From Paenibacillus beijingensis (lineage in GTDB: Bacteria; Bacillota; Bacilli; Paenibacillales; Paenibacillaceae), in assembly GCF_000961095.1 (NCBI RefSeq), contig NZ_CP011058.1, positions 4,615,501 to 4,679,500 on the forward strand: DNA of 64,000 nt, written 5' to 3'. The translations under genes were made by a program, and so were the position numbers. The notes below the pieces were generated by a model. It made no database searches, was not told the origin of the DNA, and worked only from the letters and a program-made list of their open reading frames with translations. Below, in pieces: positions 24,277 to 32,800 of this stretch (within the stretch, counting starts at the first letter, position 1; each line of letters opens with the position of its first letter).

Positions 24277-25071
24277 GTGAAGCAACGGATTATTACTGGA
24301 CTGCTGGCAGGAGCAGTATTTGTTGTGCTGACTGTCATCGGCGGCTGGGCATATTATGTGCTGTTGCTGCTGCTGGCTCTTATCGGGTTTCGCGAATATG
24401 CCCGAATGAACGGTTTTGCCCCGCAGCATCCGGCGTCGCTGCTTGGTTACGCCGGCATGCTGTTTTTTCTTTTTCCATGGGATTTACTGCAAGTGGAGCG
24501 GCCTTCAGGCAGCGATATGCTGTGGCTGCTGATGCTTCTTTTGCTGGCGCTCAGCGTCCTGACCAAAAATCGCACGACAATTGACGGCGCGGCTCTTATG
24601 CTGCTCGGTTCTCTATATCTCGGATACGGCTTTAATGCCATGATGCTGGTACGAGACTCGGATCCGCAAGGGTTGTTTTGGACAACGTTAAGCTTCGGCT
24701 CGATATGGGCTTCCGATATTGGCGCTTATTTTATCGGCAGGGCATTCGGGCGCATCAAGCTGTGGCCCGCAATCAGCCCGAACAAAACGGTTGAAGGGTC
24801 TATTGGCGGAGTGGCGGTATCGCTCGTCGTTGCGCTGTTGTTCAGTGTATTTTCACCCGGGTGGGTGTCGGTCGGACAAGCTTTGCTGATCGGACTTACC
24901 GCCGCTGTCGCGGGACAGTTCGGGGACCTGATCCAATCGGCTTACAAGCGGGTCCGAGGCATTAAAGATACGGGAACACTGCTGCCTGGCCACGGCGGCG
25001 TCCTGGACCGCTGCGACAGCTGGCTGATCGTGTTTCCGCTGCTCGTGTTAACCGGGCTCGTGCCAGTGTAA
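24277..25071 (+). CDS. cdsA: Phosphatidate cytidylyltransferase
   Basis: Forms CDP-diacylglycerol from phosphatidate and CTP, the branch point of phospholipid synthesis. The 264-residue protein has about eight membrane helices and the CDS signature near the C-terminus (SAYKRVRGIKDTGTLLPGHGGVLDRCDS). I chose the GTG at 24277 (M-KQRIITGLLAGAVF), matching the family N-terminus; a TTG at 24259 in frame is less likely. The gap to dxr (190 bp) contains a hairpin element. Confidence 0.95.
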   Translation: MKQRIITGLLAGAVFVVLTVIGGWAYYVLLLLLALIGFREYARMNGFAPQHPASLLGYAGMLFFLFPWDLLQVERPSGSDMLWLLMLLLLALSVLTKNRTTIDGAALMLLGSLYLGYGFNAMMLVRDSDPQGLFWTTLSFGSIWASDIGAYFIGRAFGRIKLWPAISPNKTVEGSIGGVAVSLVVALLFSVFSPGWVSVGQALLIGLTAAVAGQFGDLIQSAYKRVRGIKDTGTLLPGHGGVLDRCDSWLIVFPLLVLTGLVPV

Positions 25072-25213
25072 GCTCCCGCCTTTATAAGGCGTGCAAGTAA
25101 ATGGCCCGTGCATATATTGGATCGGCCGAACAATGTTTGGCCCATCAGAAACCGAGTACATATATCGTGTCTGAGGACCGCGGCAGTTTCGGCAGCAGAC
25201 GGATGCTTAGGAA

Positions 25214-25254
25214 GGCTTACGAAGTGGTTTTCCTTTCGGAAAACCTTTGGGAGA
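25214..25254 (+). repeat. Hairpin element before dxr
   Basis: Lead-in GGCTTACGAAGT, a perfect 8-bp stem GGTTTTCC (25226-25233) / GGAAAACC (25238-25245) with loop TTTC, then TTTGGGAGAG, the dxr Shine-Dalgarno. The upstream 140 bp of the cdsA-dxr gap shows no gene and no clear promoter. Confidence 0.8.
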
Positions 25255-25261
25255 GATCATC

Positions 25262-26401
25262 ATGAAAAAAATATCGATTCTGGGCTCTACCGGCTCCATC
25301 GGAACCCAGACGCTCGATGTCATCGGCAGCGATCCGGGACGTTATGAAGTGGAGGGGCTTGCAGCCGGCGGCAATGTGGCGCTGCTGCTGGAGCAGGCGC
25401 GGAAGTTTCGGCCGAAGCGAGTCTGTCTCGCAACCCGGGAAGCGGCGGCGGAAGCGGCGCAGCATCTCCCGGCCGGGACAAAAGTGCTCTACGGCGAGCA
25501 AGGCTTGGTGGAGCTTGCAGGTGAAGGCGATGCCGATCTCGTCGTAACGGCGATCGTGGGCAGCCGCGGCTTGAATGCGACGCTGGCCGCAATCGAAGCC
25601 GGACGGACGATTGGACTGGCCAATAAGGAAACGCTTGTAACGGCGGGGCATATCGTGACGAAGGCCGCAGCCGACAAAGGGGTTTCGCTGCTGCCGATCG
25701 ACAGCGAGCATTCCGCTATTTTTCAATGCCTGAATGGGGAAAAGCGCTCCGATATTCAAAAAATTACGCTAACCGCTTCCGGAGGCTCGTTCCGCGACAA
25801 AACGCGCGATCAGCTGAAAGGTGTAACGGTGGAACAGGCGCTCAGCCATCCGAATTGGTCGATGGGAGCGAAAATTACGATCGATTCGGCAACGATGGTC
25901 AACAAAGGGCTGGAAGTGATCGAAGCCCGCTGGCTGTTCGGGGTCGACTACGACCGTATCGGCGTCCTCATTCACCCGGAGAGCATCATCCATTCATTCG
26001 TCGAATTTACGGATAACAGCGTTATCGCCCAATTGGGCTTGCCGGATATGCGAGTGCCGATTCAGTACGCGCTAAATTATCCGGACCGGCGTCCGACGCC
26101 GACGGAGAGGCTCGATCTGGCCAAAGTAGGCACGCTGCAGTTTCGCGAGATGGACGAGCAGCGGTTCCCGTGTCTGCGCATGGCTTACGAGTGCGGAAGG
26201 GCGGGCGGTACCGCTCCGACCGTATTCAATGCCGCGAATGAAGTGGCGGTTGCGCGTTTCCTGAGCGGCGAAATCGAGTTTTTGGCGATCGAGCATATTC
26301 TCGAAACCGTTCTTGCAAAACACGATTGTATTAGCCGGCCGGAACTGGAAACGATCTCCGAAGCGGACGCATGGGCGAGGGAACTGGCGTCCCGGGTGTA
26401 A
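25262..26401 (+). CDS. dxr: 1-deoxy-D-xylulose 5-phosphate reductoisomerase
   Basis: Converts DXP to methylerythritol phosphate using NADPH, the committed step of the MEP isoprenoid pathway. It has 379 residues, beginning MKKISILGSTGSIGTQTLDV (NADPH-binding loop). It contains ANKETLVTAG, PIDSEHSAIFQCL, TASGGSF, HPNWSMGAKITIDSATMVNKGLEVIEA and AANEVAV, covering the metal and substrate sites. ATG start follows a hairpin element and TTTGGGAGAG. It sits between cdsA and rseP as in B. subtilis. Confidence 0.97.
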   Translation: MKKISILGSTGSIGTQTLDVIGSDPGRYEVEGLAAGGNVALLLEQARKFRPKRVCLATREAAAEAAQHLPAGTKVLYGEQGLVELAGEGDADLVVTAIVGSRGLNATLAAIEAGRTIGLANKETLVTAGHIVTKAAADKGVSLLPIDSEHSAIFQCLNGEKRSDIQKITLTASGGSFRDKTRDQLKGVTVEQALSHPNWSMGAKITIDSATMVNKGLEVIEARWLFGVDYDRIGVLIHPESIIHSFVEFTDNSVIAQLGLPDMRVPIQYALNYPDRRPTPTERLDLAKVGTLQFREMDEQRFPCLRMAYECGRAGGTAPTVFNAANEVAVARFLSGEIEFLAIEHILETVLAKHDCISRPELETISEADAWARELASRV

Positions 26402-26481
26402 AACCCGGTTCTCTTGTAACGGGCGGGAGAATAATGATAATCTAAATACAAGCCGTTACGTTACCGACAGGAGGCCATTAC

Positions 26482-27756
26482 ATGCAGATGATTCAGGTCG
26501 TTTTTTTGACCGTTCTCGTATTTTTCGTCATTGTCACCATTCATGAATGGGGACATTTCTTTTTTGCCAAACGTGCCGGCATATTGGTCCGTGAATTTGC
26601 AATCGGCTTCGGGCCGAAGCTGCTTTCCGTCAAAAGGGGCGAAACGCGCTACACGCTGCGTCTCATTCCCGCAGGCGGCTTCGTGCGGATGGCGGGGGAA
26701 GATCCGGAAATCGTCGATATTCAGAGCGGACAAACGGTCGCCGTTCGGCTGAAGGACAATAAAGTAACGCGTATTTTTCTGGACCGGCTCGATGAGCGCA
26801 GCGATGTCATTCGCGGCGAAGTGACTGCGATCGATTTGGAAGATCGGCTGTTTCTCACGCTGAACGTCGAAGGGGCGGCGGAACGTTTTGACGTCCACCC
26901 GCAGGCGTTTATGGTGACGAAAGGGAAAGAAACCCAAATCGCCCCGGTCGACAGACAATACGGCAGCAAAACGGTCGGGCAGCGGGCGATGGCGATATTT
27001 GCCGGACCGCTGATGAACTTTGTGCTTGCGTTTGCGTTGTTTGCAGCCTATATTCAAATGGCCGGCGTCACCGTCAGCAACCCGGACCACCTGCTCGTAA
27101 ACAGCGTAGTGGATGGGATGCCGGCGGCGAAAGCGGAGCTGAAGAAGGGCGACCGGATCGTTTCGGTGAACGGCACGAATATCGGAGCCGATTACGACAA
27201 AATGATCGGAATCATCGGCAAGTCGGCCGGAGTTCCGATTAAGCTGGACATCGTACGCGCGGGCAAAGCGATGGAGCTTGAGATGACGCCCGTTAAAGAT
27301 CCGCAGAGCGGACTCGGAAAGGTCGGCATCACCGCCGCTTACCCGACGCGTTCGGCAACGTTCGCGGAGACGATTTCCGGTTCTGCGAAATTAATGAAGC
27401 AAATGACGATCAGCATTTTTCAAGGATTCCTGAAAATTATCGTCGGCGACTTCAAGCTGGACGATCTCGGCGGACCGGTGCGCACGGCGGAAGTGACGGG
27501 GCAGATCGCCAAGCAGGGCATTACGCAGCTGACCAGCTGGGCCGCGCTGCTGAGCTTGTATCTCGGCATTTTCAATTTGCTGCCTATCCCCGCGCTCGAC
27601 GGAAGCAGGCTCGTCTTTATCGGGCTTGAGGCGCTGCGCGGCCGTCCGATCGATCCGAACCGGGAAAGTATGGTGCACGTTATCGGTTTTGCGATGCTGA
27701 TGCTGCTTATGCTGGCTGTAACATATAACGATATTTTAAGATTAGTAAAAGGTTAG
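26482..27756 (+). CDS. rseP: RseP/RasP, site-2 intramembrane metalloprotease
   Basis: Zinc protease that cleaves membrane-embedded anti-sigma factors and signal peptide remnants. It has 424 residues. The zinc motif is H21-EWG-H25 in the first membrane helix, a PDZ domain lies around residues 200-270 (AKAELKKGDRIVSVNGTNI), and the third zinc ligand is in the C-terminal NLLPIPALDGSRL motif. ATG follows CAGGAGG. It lies between dxr and proS, the conserved Firmicute order, and ends 20 nt before proS. Confidence 0.96.
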   Translation: MQMIQVVFLTVLVFFVIVTIHEWGHFFFAKRAGILVREFAIGFGPKLLSVKRGETRYTLRLIPAGGFVRMAGEDPEIVDIQSGQTVAVRLKDNKVTRIFLDRLDERSDVIRGEVTAIDLEDRLFLTLNVEGAAERFDVHPQAFMVTKGKETQIAPVDRQYGSKTVGQRAMAIFAGPLMNFVLAFALFAAYIQMAGVTVSNPDHLLVNSVVDGMPAAKAELKKGDRIVSVNGTNIGADYDKMIGIIGKSAGVPIKLDIVRAGKAMELEMTPVKDPQSGLGKVGITAAYPTRSATFAETISGSAKLMKQMTISIFQGFLKIIVGDFKLDDLGGPVRTAEVTGQIAKQGITQLTSWAALLSLYLGIFNLLPIPALDGSRLVFIGLEALRGRPIDPNRESMVHVIGFAMLMLLMLAVTYNDILRLVKG

Positions 27757-27776
27757 AGGGGAGCCGTTAGTCGCTT

Positions 27777-29225
27777 ATGTCGAAGGAAAAGCAGTTTGTG
27801 ACGGAAATTACGCCGCAGGGCGAAGATTTTTCCCGTTGGTATATTGACGTAATCAAGAAGGCGGAGCTGATGGATTACTCGCCGGTACGCGGCTGTATCG
27901 TATTCCGTCCGGAAGGGTTCGAAATTTGGGAAAACATCCAACGTGAAATGGACCGCCGCTTCAAGGAAACCGGGCATCGCAACGCGTATTTTCCGCTGTT
28001 CATTCCCGAAAGCTTTTTTCAGAAGGAAAAAGAGCACGTGGAAGGCTTCAATCCGGAGCTGCCTTGGGTAACCGAAGCGGGCGGCGAGCCGCTGGAAGAA
28101 AAGCTGGCCATCCGCCCGACGTCGGAGACGATGATCGGCCATATGTATTCAAAATGGATCCAGTCGTACCGGGATCTTCCGGTTCTCATTAACCAATGGG
28201 CGAATGTCGTCCGCTGGGAGAAGCGGACGCTGCCGTTTCTGCGCACAAGCGAATTTTTGTGGCAGGAAGGCCACACCGCGCATGAGAACGAAGCGGAGGC
28301 TCGCGAGGAAACGATGCGGATGCTGGAAGTTTACCGCGACTTTGTCGAAGATTTCCTGGCGATTCCGGTCATTACGGGACAAAAGACGCCTTCGGAGAAG
28401 TTTGCCGGCGCCGTCGATACGTATTCCATTGAGGCGATGATGAAGGACGGGCGCGCCGTACAGGCGGGAACGTCGCATTATCTCGGAACGAACTTTGCCG
28501 TCGCCTTCGACATTAAATATTTGGATCGCGAAAATACGCAGCAGTTTGTGCACACGACATCCTGGGGCACGAGCACACGCTTGATCGGGTCTCTCATCAT
28601 GGTCCACGGGGACGACCGCGGACTCGCGCTGCCGCCGAAAGTGGCGCCGACTCAAGTGATCATGATCCCGATCGGACCTCCAAAAACGCGCGAGGCGGTC
28701 ATTGGCCGCGTCGACGAGCTGTACAAAGAGCTTAAAACCGCCGGCGTGCGCGTACGTGTGGACGACCGCAGCGATATTAGCCCGGGCTGGAAGTTCAACG
28801 AATACGAAATGCGCGGCGTTCCGATTCGGCTGGAGCTTGGACCACGCGATATGGAAAACGGACAAGCCGTTCTCGTTTCGCGCGCCTCGGGCGAGAAACG
28901 TATCATTAAACAAAGCGAGCTGGAGGCGGAAGTCGAGAAGATGCTGGAAGAGATTCACCGCGATATGTTCGAGAAGGCCAAGCAGTTCCGCGCGGACAAC
29001 TTCCATGCGGTCGATACGCTCGACGAAATGAAAGGTTTGCTGGAGCAGAAGCGCGGTTTCGTACTGGCCGGCTGGTGCGGTTCCGCCGCCTGCGAGAAAC
29101 AGGTGAAGGAAGAAACGGGAGCGACAAGCCGCAACATCCCGTTCGAGCCTGCCGAGCATAAGCATAGCTGCCTCGTATGCGGCGAGAAAGCCGAGCATAC
29201 GGTCGTCTTTGCACGGGCTTATTAA
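27777..29225 (+). CDS. proS: Prolyl-tRNA synthetase, archaeal/eukaryal-type (short form)
   Basis: Class II synthetase that charges tRNA-Pro. The 482-residue protein has motif-2/3 region sequences TSETMIGHMYSKWI, RWEKRTLPFLRTSEFLWQEGHTAH and the anticodon-binding domain. The C-terminal zinc-like region has CGSAAC and CLVC pairs (about residues 438-465) and ends in a tyrosine (VVFARAY), a hallmark of the archaeal/eukaryal-type enzymes. The bacterial-type ProRS of B. subtilis is about 564 residues with an inserted editing domain; that domain is absent here. Position after rseP is the usual place of bacterial-type proS, so the gene may have been replaced in situ by the other type. The Shine-Dalgarno (AGAGGGGAG) is rather far from the ATG. 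Confidence 0.93.
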   Translation: MSKEKQFVTEITPQGEDFSRWYIDVIKKAELMDYSPVRGCIVFRPEGFEIWENIQREMDRRFKETGHRNAYFPLFIPESFFQKEKEHVEGFNPELPWVTEAGGEPLEEKLAIRPTSETMIGHMYSKWIQSYRDLPVLINQWANVVRWEKRTLPFLRTSEFLWQEGHTAHENEAEAREETMRMLEVYRDFVEDFLAIPVITGQKTPSEKFAGAVDTYSIEAMMKDGRAVQAGTSHYLGTNFAVAFDIKYLDRENTQQFVHTTSWGTSTRLIGSLIMVHGDDRGLALPPKVAPTQVIMIPIGPPKTREAVIGRVDELYKELKTAGVRVRVDDRSDISPGWKFNEYEMRGVPIRLELGPRDMENGQAVLVSRASGEKRIIKQSELEAEVEKMLEEIHRDMFEKAKQFRADNFHAVDTLDEMKGLLEQKRGFVLAGWCGSAACEKQVKEETGATSRNIPFEPAEHKHSCLVCGEKAEHTVVFARAY

Positions 29226-29249
29226 TGGGATGAAAAAAGAAGACGCTGC

Positions 29250-29415
29250 GCGGACTAATTATTCTTCCGATCGCTGTTGTCTCCGGATTTCTTTGATTGT
29301 ACCGCATAGCGGTTGAAATCCGGGGACAAAGCGTATGCTTCCGAAGTGGCTTTCTTGCAGAAAGCCTTTAGGCGAACGCTGGCGCTTCTCCAGAACAATT
29401 AGTCCGCTCCGCTCT
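29250..29415 (-). repeat. Large structured repeat, minus orientation
   Basis: Outer arms GCGGACTAATTATTCT (29250-29265) and AGAACAATTAGTCCGC (29392-29407) pair at 15 of 16 positions. Inside, CTTCCGATCGCTGTTG (29264-29279) and GAACGCTGGCGCTTCTCC (29374-29391) are the two half-cores of the family. An inner 15-bp inverted repeat (29277-29291 with 29315-29329, one G-T pair) and a hairpin element (29335-29370) fill the loop. A GCTCCGCTC tail follows to 29415. Confidence 0.65.
29335..29370 (+). repeat. Hairpin element without a gene, inside the large repeat
   Basis: Lead-in ATGCTTCCGAAGT, a perfect 8-bp stem GGCTTTCT (29348-29355) / AGAAAGCC (29359-29366) with loop TGC, then TTTAGG. Same design as the copies before fliM, flhB, cheW, sigD and dxr, but no reading frame with a start follows it. 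The stem sequence is the most diverged, yet fully paired. Confidence 0.7.
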
Positions 29416-29488
29416 CCTTTTTTTGAGGGGCAGCAGACGCGGCTGCGCGAGAGGCGCGCTTGCCGCCTGAACCGGCCAAGGGCTGGAT

Positions 29489-29516
29489 TACAAGTCTGGG
29501 AACCGTCAGACTTGTA
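29489..29516. repeat. 10-bp inverted repeat
   Basis: TACAAGTCTG (29489-29498) and CAGACTTGTA (29507-29516) are perfect inverted repeats with an 8-nt loop. No T-run follows. Could be an RNA hairpin or protein-binding palindrome; no function is evident. Confidence 0.6.
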
Positions 29517-29526
29517 TAGGGGAATA

Positions 29527-29555
29527 GTATGATCGAATGTTAGTACTGATCATAC
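29527..29555. repeat. 8-bp palindromic arms, operator-like
   Basis: GTATGATC (29527-29534) and GATCATAC (29548-29555) are perfect inverted repeats around a 13-nt centre. The size suits a dimeric DNA-binding protein, but no promoter is seen next to it. Confidence 0.4.
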
Positions 29556-29610
29556 ATAAGCTTTACATTGGCGTATCAAAGCAAGGAATAAAGCCAACGG
29601 TCTTAAACTG

Positions 29611-29638
29611 AAAAAAGTGGATTTCCTCCACTTTTTTT
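29611..29638. terminator. Bidirectional intrinsic terminator in the proS-polC gap
   Basis: AAAAAAGTGGA and TCCACTTTTTTT are inverted repeats around TTTCC. The A-run on one side and T-run on the other allow termination in both directions. On the + strand it would stop transcripts coming from the proS side and isolate polC. Confidence 0.85.
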
Positions 29639-29666
29639 CGTGTTTTAAGCCGAAGCGGTGAAAAGC

Positions 29667-29800
29667 GAGCGGAGCGGCTGGTTTGGAGTCGGAGAAGCGC
29701 CAGCGTTCGTCTTTGCAGACGAATCGTAACCAATCCATGGTTACCTATTCAAGACGATTCGTCTGCAACAACGATCGGAGACCCAAACATGCCGTGCAGC
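29667..29800 (+). repeat. Large structured repeat, plus orientation
   Basis: GAGCGGAGCGG lead, arm GGTTTGGAGTC (29680-29690), core GGAGAAGCGCCAGCGTTCG (29691-29709), then a perfect 15-bp inverted repeat (29713-29727 with 29754-29768) that encloses a second stem GTAACC / GGTTAC, the second half-core CAACAACGATCGGA and the closing arm GAGACCCAAAC (29778-29788). The 19-bp core is an exact inverted copy of 29373-29391. Confidence 0.65.
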
Positions 29801-29850
29801 GAACTACTTTTTCACCAATACAAGGCTGATAGAAAAAGGGGGAGGAAATC

Positions 29851-32800
29851 ATGGGGGACAAGCGCCATCGTTTCGAGCTGCTTATGAAGCAGGCGGAGCT
29901 GCCGTTTGATATGATCGACACCCATTTTTCGGACGGATATATCGAGAAAGTGATCGTAAGCCCGAGCAACCGCGAATGGACATTTTGCATCCGTAAAGCG
30001 TCCTTGGTGCCTGCCGGCGTTTTTCTGAACTTTTGCCGAGGAATCCGGGACAAGTTTGCGCATATTGCGCAGGTGACGTTCATGTTCGAGTACGAAGAAG
30101 CGGTTATGACGAGCGATGTGCTGAAAGAATATTGGCCGATCTTCGTCGAATGGGCGCAGCGCGAGATGGTTTCGGTCAACGGCTGGCTCGGCAAAGCATC
30201 GATTGAAGCACAGGACGATGTGCTGCAGCTGACGATGATGGACGCGATGGGACTGGAGCTGGCCAAAAAGAAGCGGATCGATGAAGCGATCGTCCGCTTT
30301 TACGGCGATTATTTTTCGCGGGTGTGCCGGGTGAAGATGTCGGCGGGCGAAGCGCGCCAGGATCTGTATGAGGAGTTCAACCAAAAGATCGTGCAGGAAG
30401 AACGGGACGCCGTACAGCAAATTATGACAAGCGTCGCGAGTGAAGTGCCGGATGTGGAAGAAGGCGACGTGCAGCTGGCGGTCGGTTACGATATTCGCGA
30501 AGAGCCCGTTCCGATTATGAACGTGGTGGAAGAAGAGAAAAAGGTGACCGTGCAAGGCGCCGTCTTCGGTCTCGATGTGAAGGAGCTGCGCAACGGCAGC
30601 ACGCTGTTTACGTTTAACGTCACCGATTTTACCGATTCGATCGCGATGAAAATGTTCGCCAAGACGAAGGAAGACGTCAAAGTGCTGAGCAAGCTGGCGA
30701 ACGGCAAGTGGATCAAGGCGCGCGGCCGCGTGGAATACGACCGGTTCATGCAGGAGCCGGAGCTTGTCATGATGCCGAATGATATGCACGAGGTCGTGGC
30801 TCCGCCAGACCGTAAGGACGATGCGGAAGAGAAACGGGTGGAGTTCCATCTGCACAGCACGATGAGCACCATGGACGCCGTAACGCCGGTAGACGTTTAT
30901 ATCAAAACAGCGGCGAAGTGGGGGCATAAGGCGGTCGCGATCACTGACCACGGCGGCGTGCAGTGTTATCCCGATGCGTTCAAAGCCGGGAAAAAGCACG
31001 GCATTAAAGTGCTGTTCGGGCTGGAGGCGAACGTTGTCAACGACGCCGTGCCGATGGTGATTCATCCGCGCGATGAATCGCTGAAGGATGCCGAGTATGT
31101 CGTATTCGATATCGAGACGACGGGTCTTTCCATAACGGCCTGCAAAATCATCGAGCTTGCCGGGGTCAAATACCGCGAAGGCAAAAAGATTGATGAATTC
31201 CAGACGTTTATCGACCCTCATGAAAAAATTCCGTACCATATCCAGCAGCTGACGAACATTACCGACGATATGGTGCGCGGAGCGCCGGAGCTTGAGCCAA
31301 AGCTGAAGGAATTCGTTGAATTCGTCGGCGACGCCGTCCTTGTCGCCCATAACGCCCGCTTCGATATCGGATTTATTCAGGCGGCCTGCAAAGAAATCGG
31401 CATCCCCGAGGTGCCGAATCCGGTGCTCGATACGCTCGAGCTGGCCCGTTTTCTTCATCCGACGATGAAAAACCACCGTCTCAACACGCTGGCGGACAAA
31501 TACAAAATTTCGCTCGACAACCATCACCGCGCGATCGATGACTCCATCGCCCTCGCCGGCATTTTGTACGGCCTGATCGGGGATACGCTGGAGCGCAATA
31601 TTACCGGACTCCATCAGCTGAACGACTATGTCGGTCTCGACTTGTCGAACAGCCGTCCTTTCCACTGCAATATTTACGCCCTGAACGCGGCCGGCAAGAA
31701 GAACCTGTTCAAGCTCGTTTCGCTGTCCCACACGGAGCATTTCAAGCGGGTGCCCTGCATACCGAAAAGCAAGCTGACCGAGCTTCGCGACGGGCTGCTG
31801 ATCGTATCGGGCTGCGAGAAAGGCGAATTTTTCGAATCGGTGCTGAACAAAACGGTCGAAGAAGCGGAAGAAGTGGCGGAATATTACGATGTGCTGGAGA
31901 TCCAGCCGGTCGAATTTTATATGCATCTCGTGGAAAAAGGGCTCGTCGGCAGCCGTGCGGAAATCGAGCAGACGATGCGCAAAATCGTGCAGATCGGCGC
32001 CAAGCTCGGCAAGAAAGTGATCGCGACTGGCAACGTGCACTATTTGAACCCGCGTGACAAGCTGTTCCGCGACATTACGATTCACGGCATTACCGGTTTC
32101 AGCCCGCTCAAAGATATGCGTAAGCCCGATGCGCATCTGCGGACGACGAAAGAAATGCTGCAGGAGTTCAAGTTCCTTGGGGAAGAGATCGCGTATGAAG
32201 TCGTCGTGACCAATACGAGTGAGCTCGCCGACCGTTTTGAGCCGTTCGAGATGTTCCCGGACAAGCTGTTCACGCCGATCATCGAAGGAGCGGACGATGA
32301 AATCCGCAATACCTGCTACGACACCGCCCGCCGGATGTACGGGGAGGAGCTGCCGGACGTCGTTGTGCAGCGGCTCGAAAAAGAGCTGGTGCCGATTATC
32401 AAATACGGCTTCTCCGCCAACTATCTCATTTCCGAGCGGCTCGTGAAAAAATCGAACGAAGACGGCTATCTGGTCGGCTCGCGGGGGTCAGTCGGCTCGT
32501 CCGTCGTCGCGACGTTTCTCGGCATATCCGAGGTTAATCCGCTGCCGCCGCATTACTTGTGCCGCAATTCCGATTGCCGCCACAGCGAGTGGATACTCGA
32601 CGGCAGCGTGTCGAGCGGCTTCAACCTGCCGGATAAGGCTTGTCCGGATTGCGGGCAGATGATGAAAGGAGACGGCCAGGACATTCCGTTCGAAACGTTC
32701 CTCGGCTTCAAAGGCGATAAAGTTCCCGATATCGACTTGAACTTCTCCGGGGAATACCAGCCGCATGCGCATAACTATACGAAAGTATTGTTCGGCGAGA

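Larger units (their letters stand above)
29226..29850. other. Non-coding gap of 625 bp between proS and polC
   Basis: No convincing gene on either strand. The gap holds two copies of a large structured repeat in opposite orientation, a hairpin element of the kind found before fliM and dxr, two smaller palindromes and an intrinsic terminator. No clear vegetative promoter for polC was identified. Confidence 0.85.

Noticed and set aside
25108..25347. Possible 79-residue protein in the cdsA-dxr gap
   Set aside because: It crosses the hairpin element and runs into dxr in another frame; no start signal.
27757..27776. T-box leader for proS
   Set aside because: Only 20 nt separate rseP from proS, too short for a T-box, and none of its conserved sequence is visible.
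29335..29532. Possible 65-residue protein in the proS-polC gap
   Set aside because: It spans repeat DNA and hairpins, lacks a ribosome binding site and has an Arg/Leu-rich random-looking composition.
29812..32136. Open frame of 774 codons on the minus strand inside polC
   Set aside because: It lies opposite polC, has no recognisable domain, is rich in His/Arg/Phe as expected from the complement of GC-rich codons, and has no convincing ribosome binding site.
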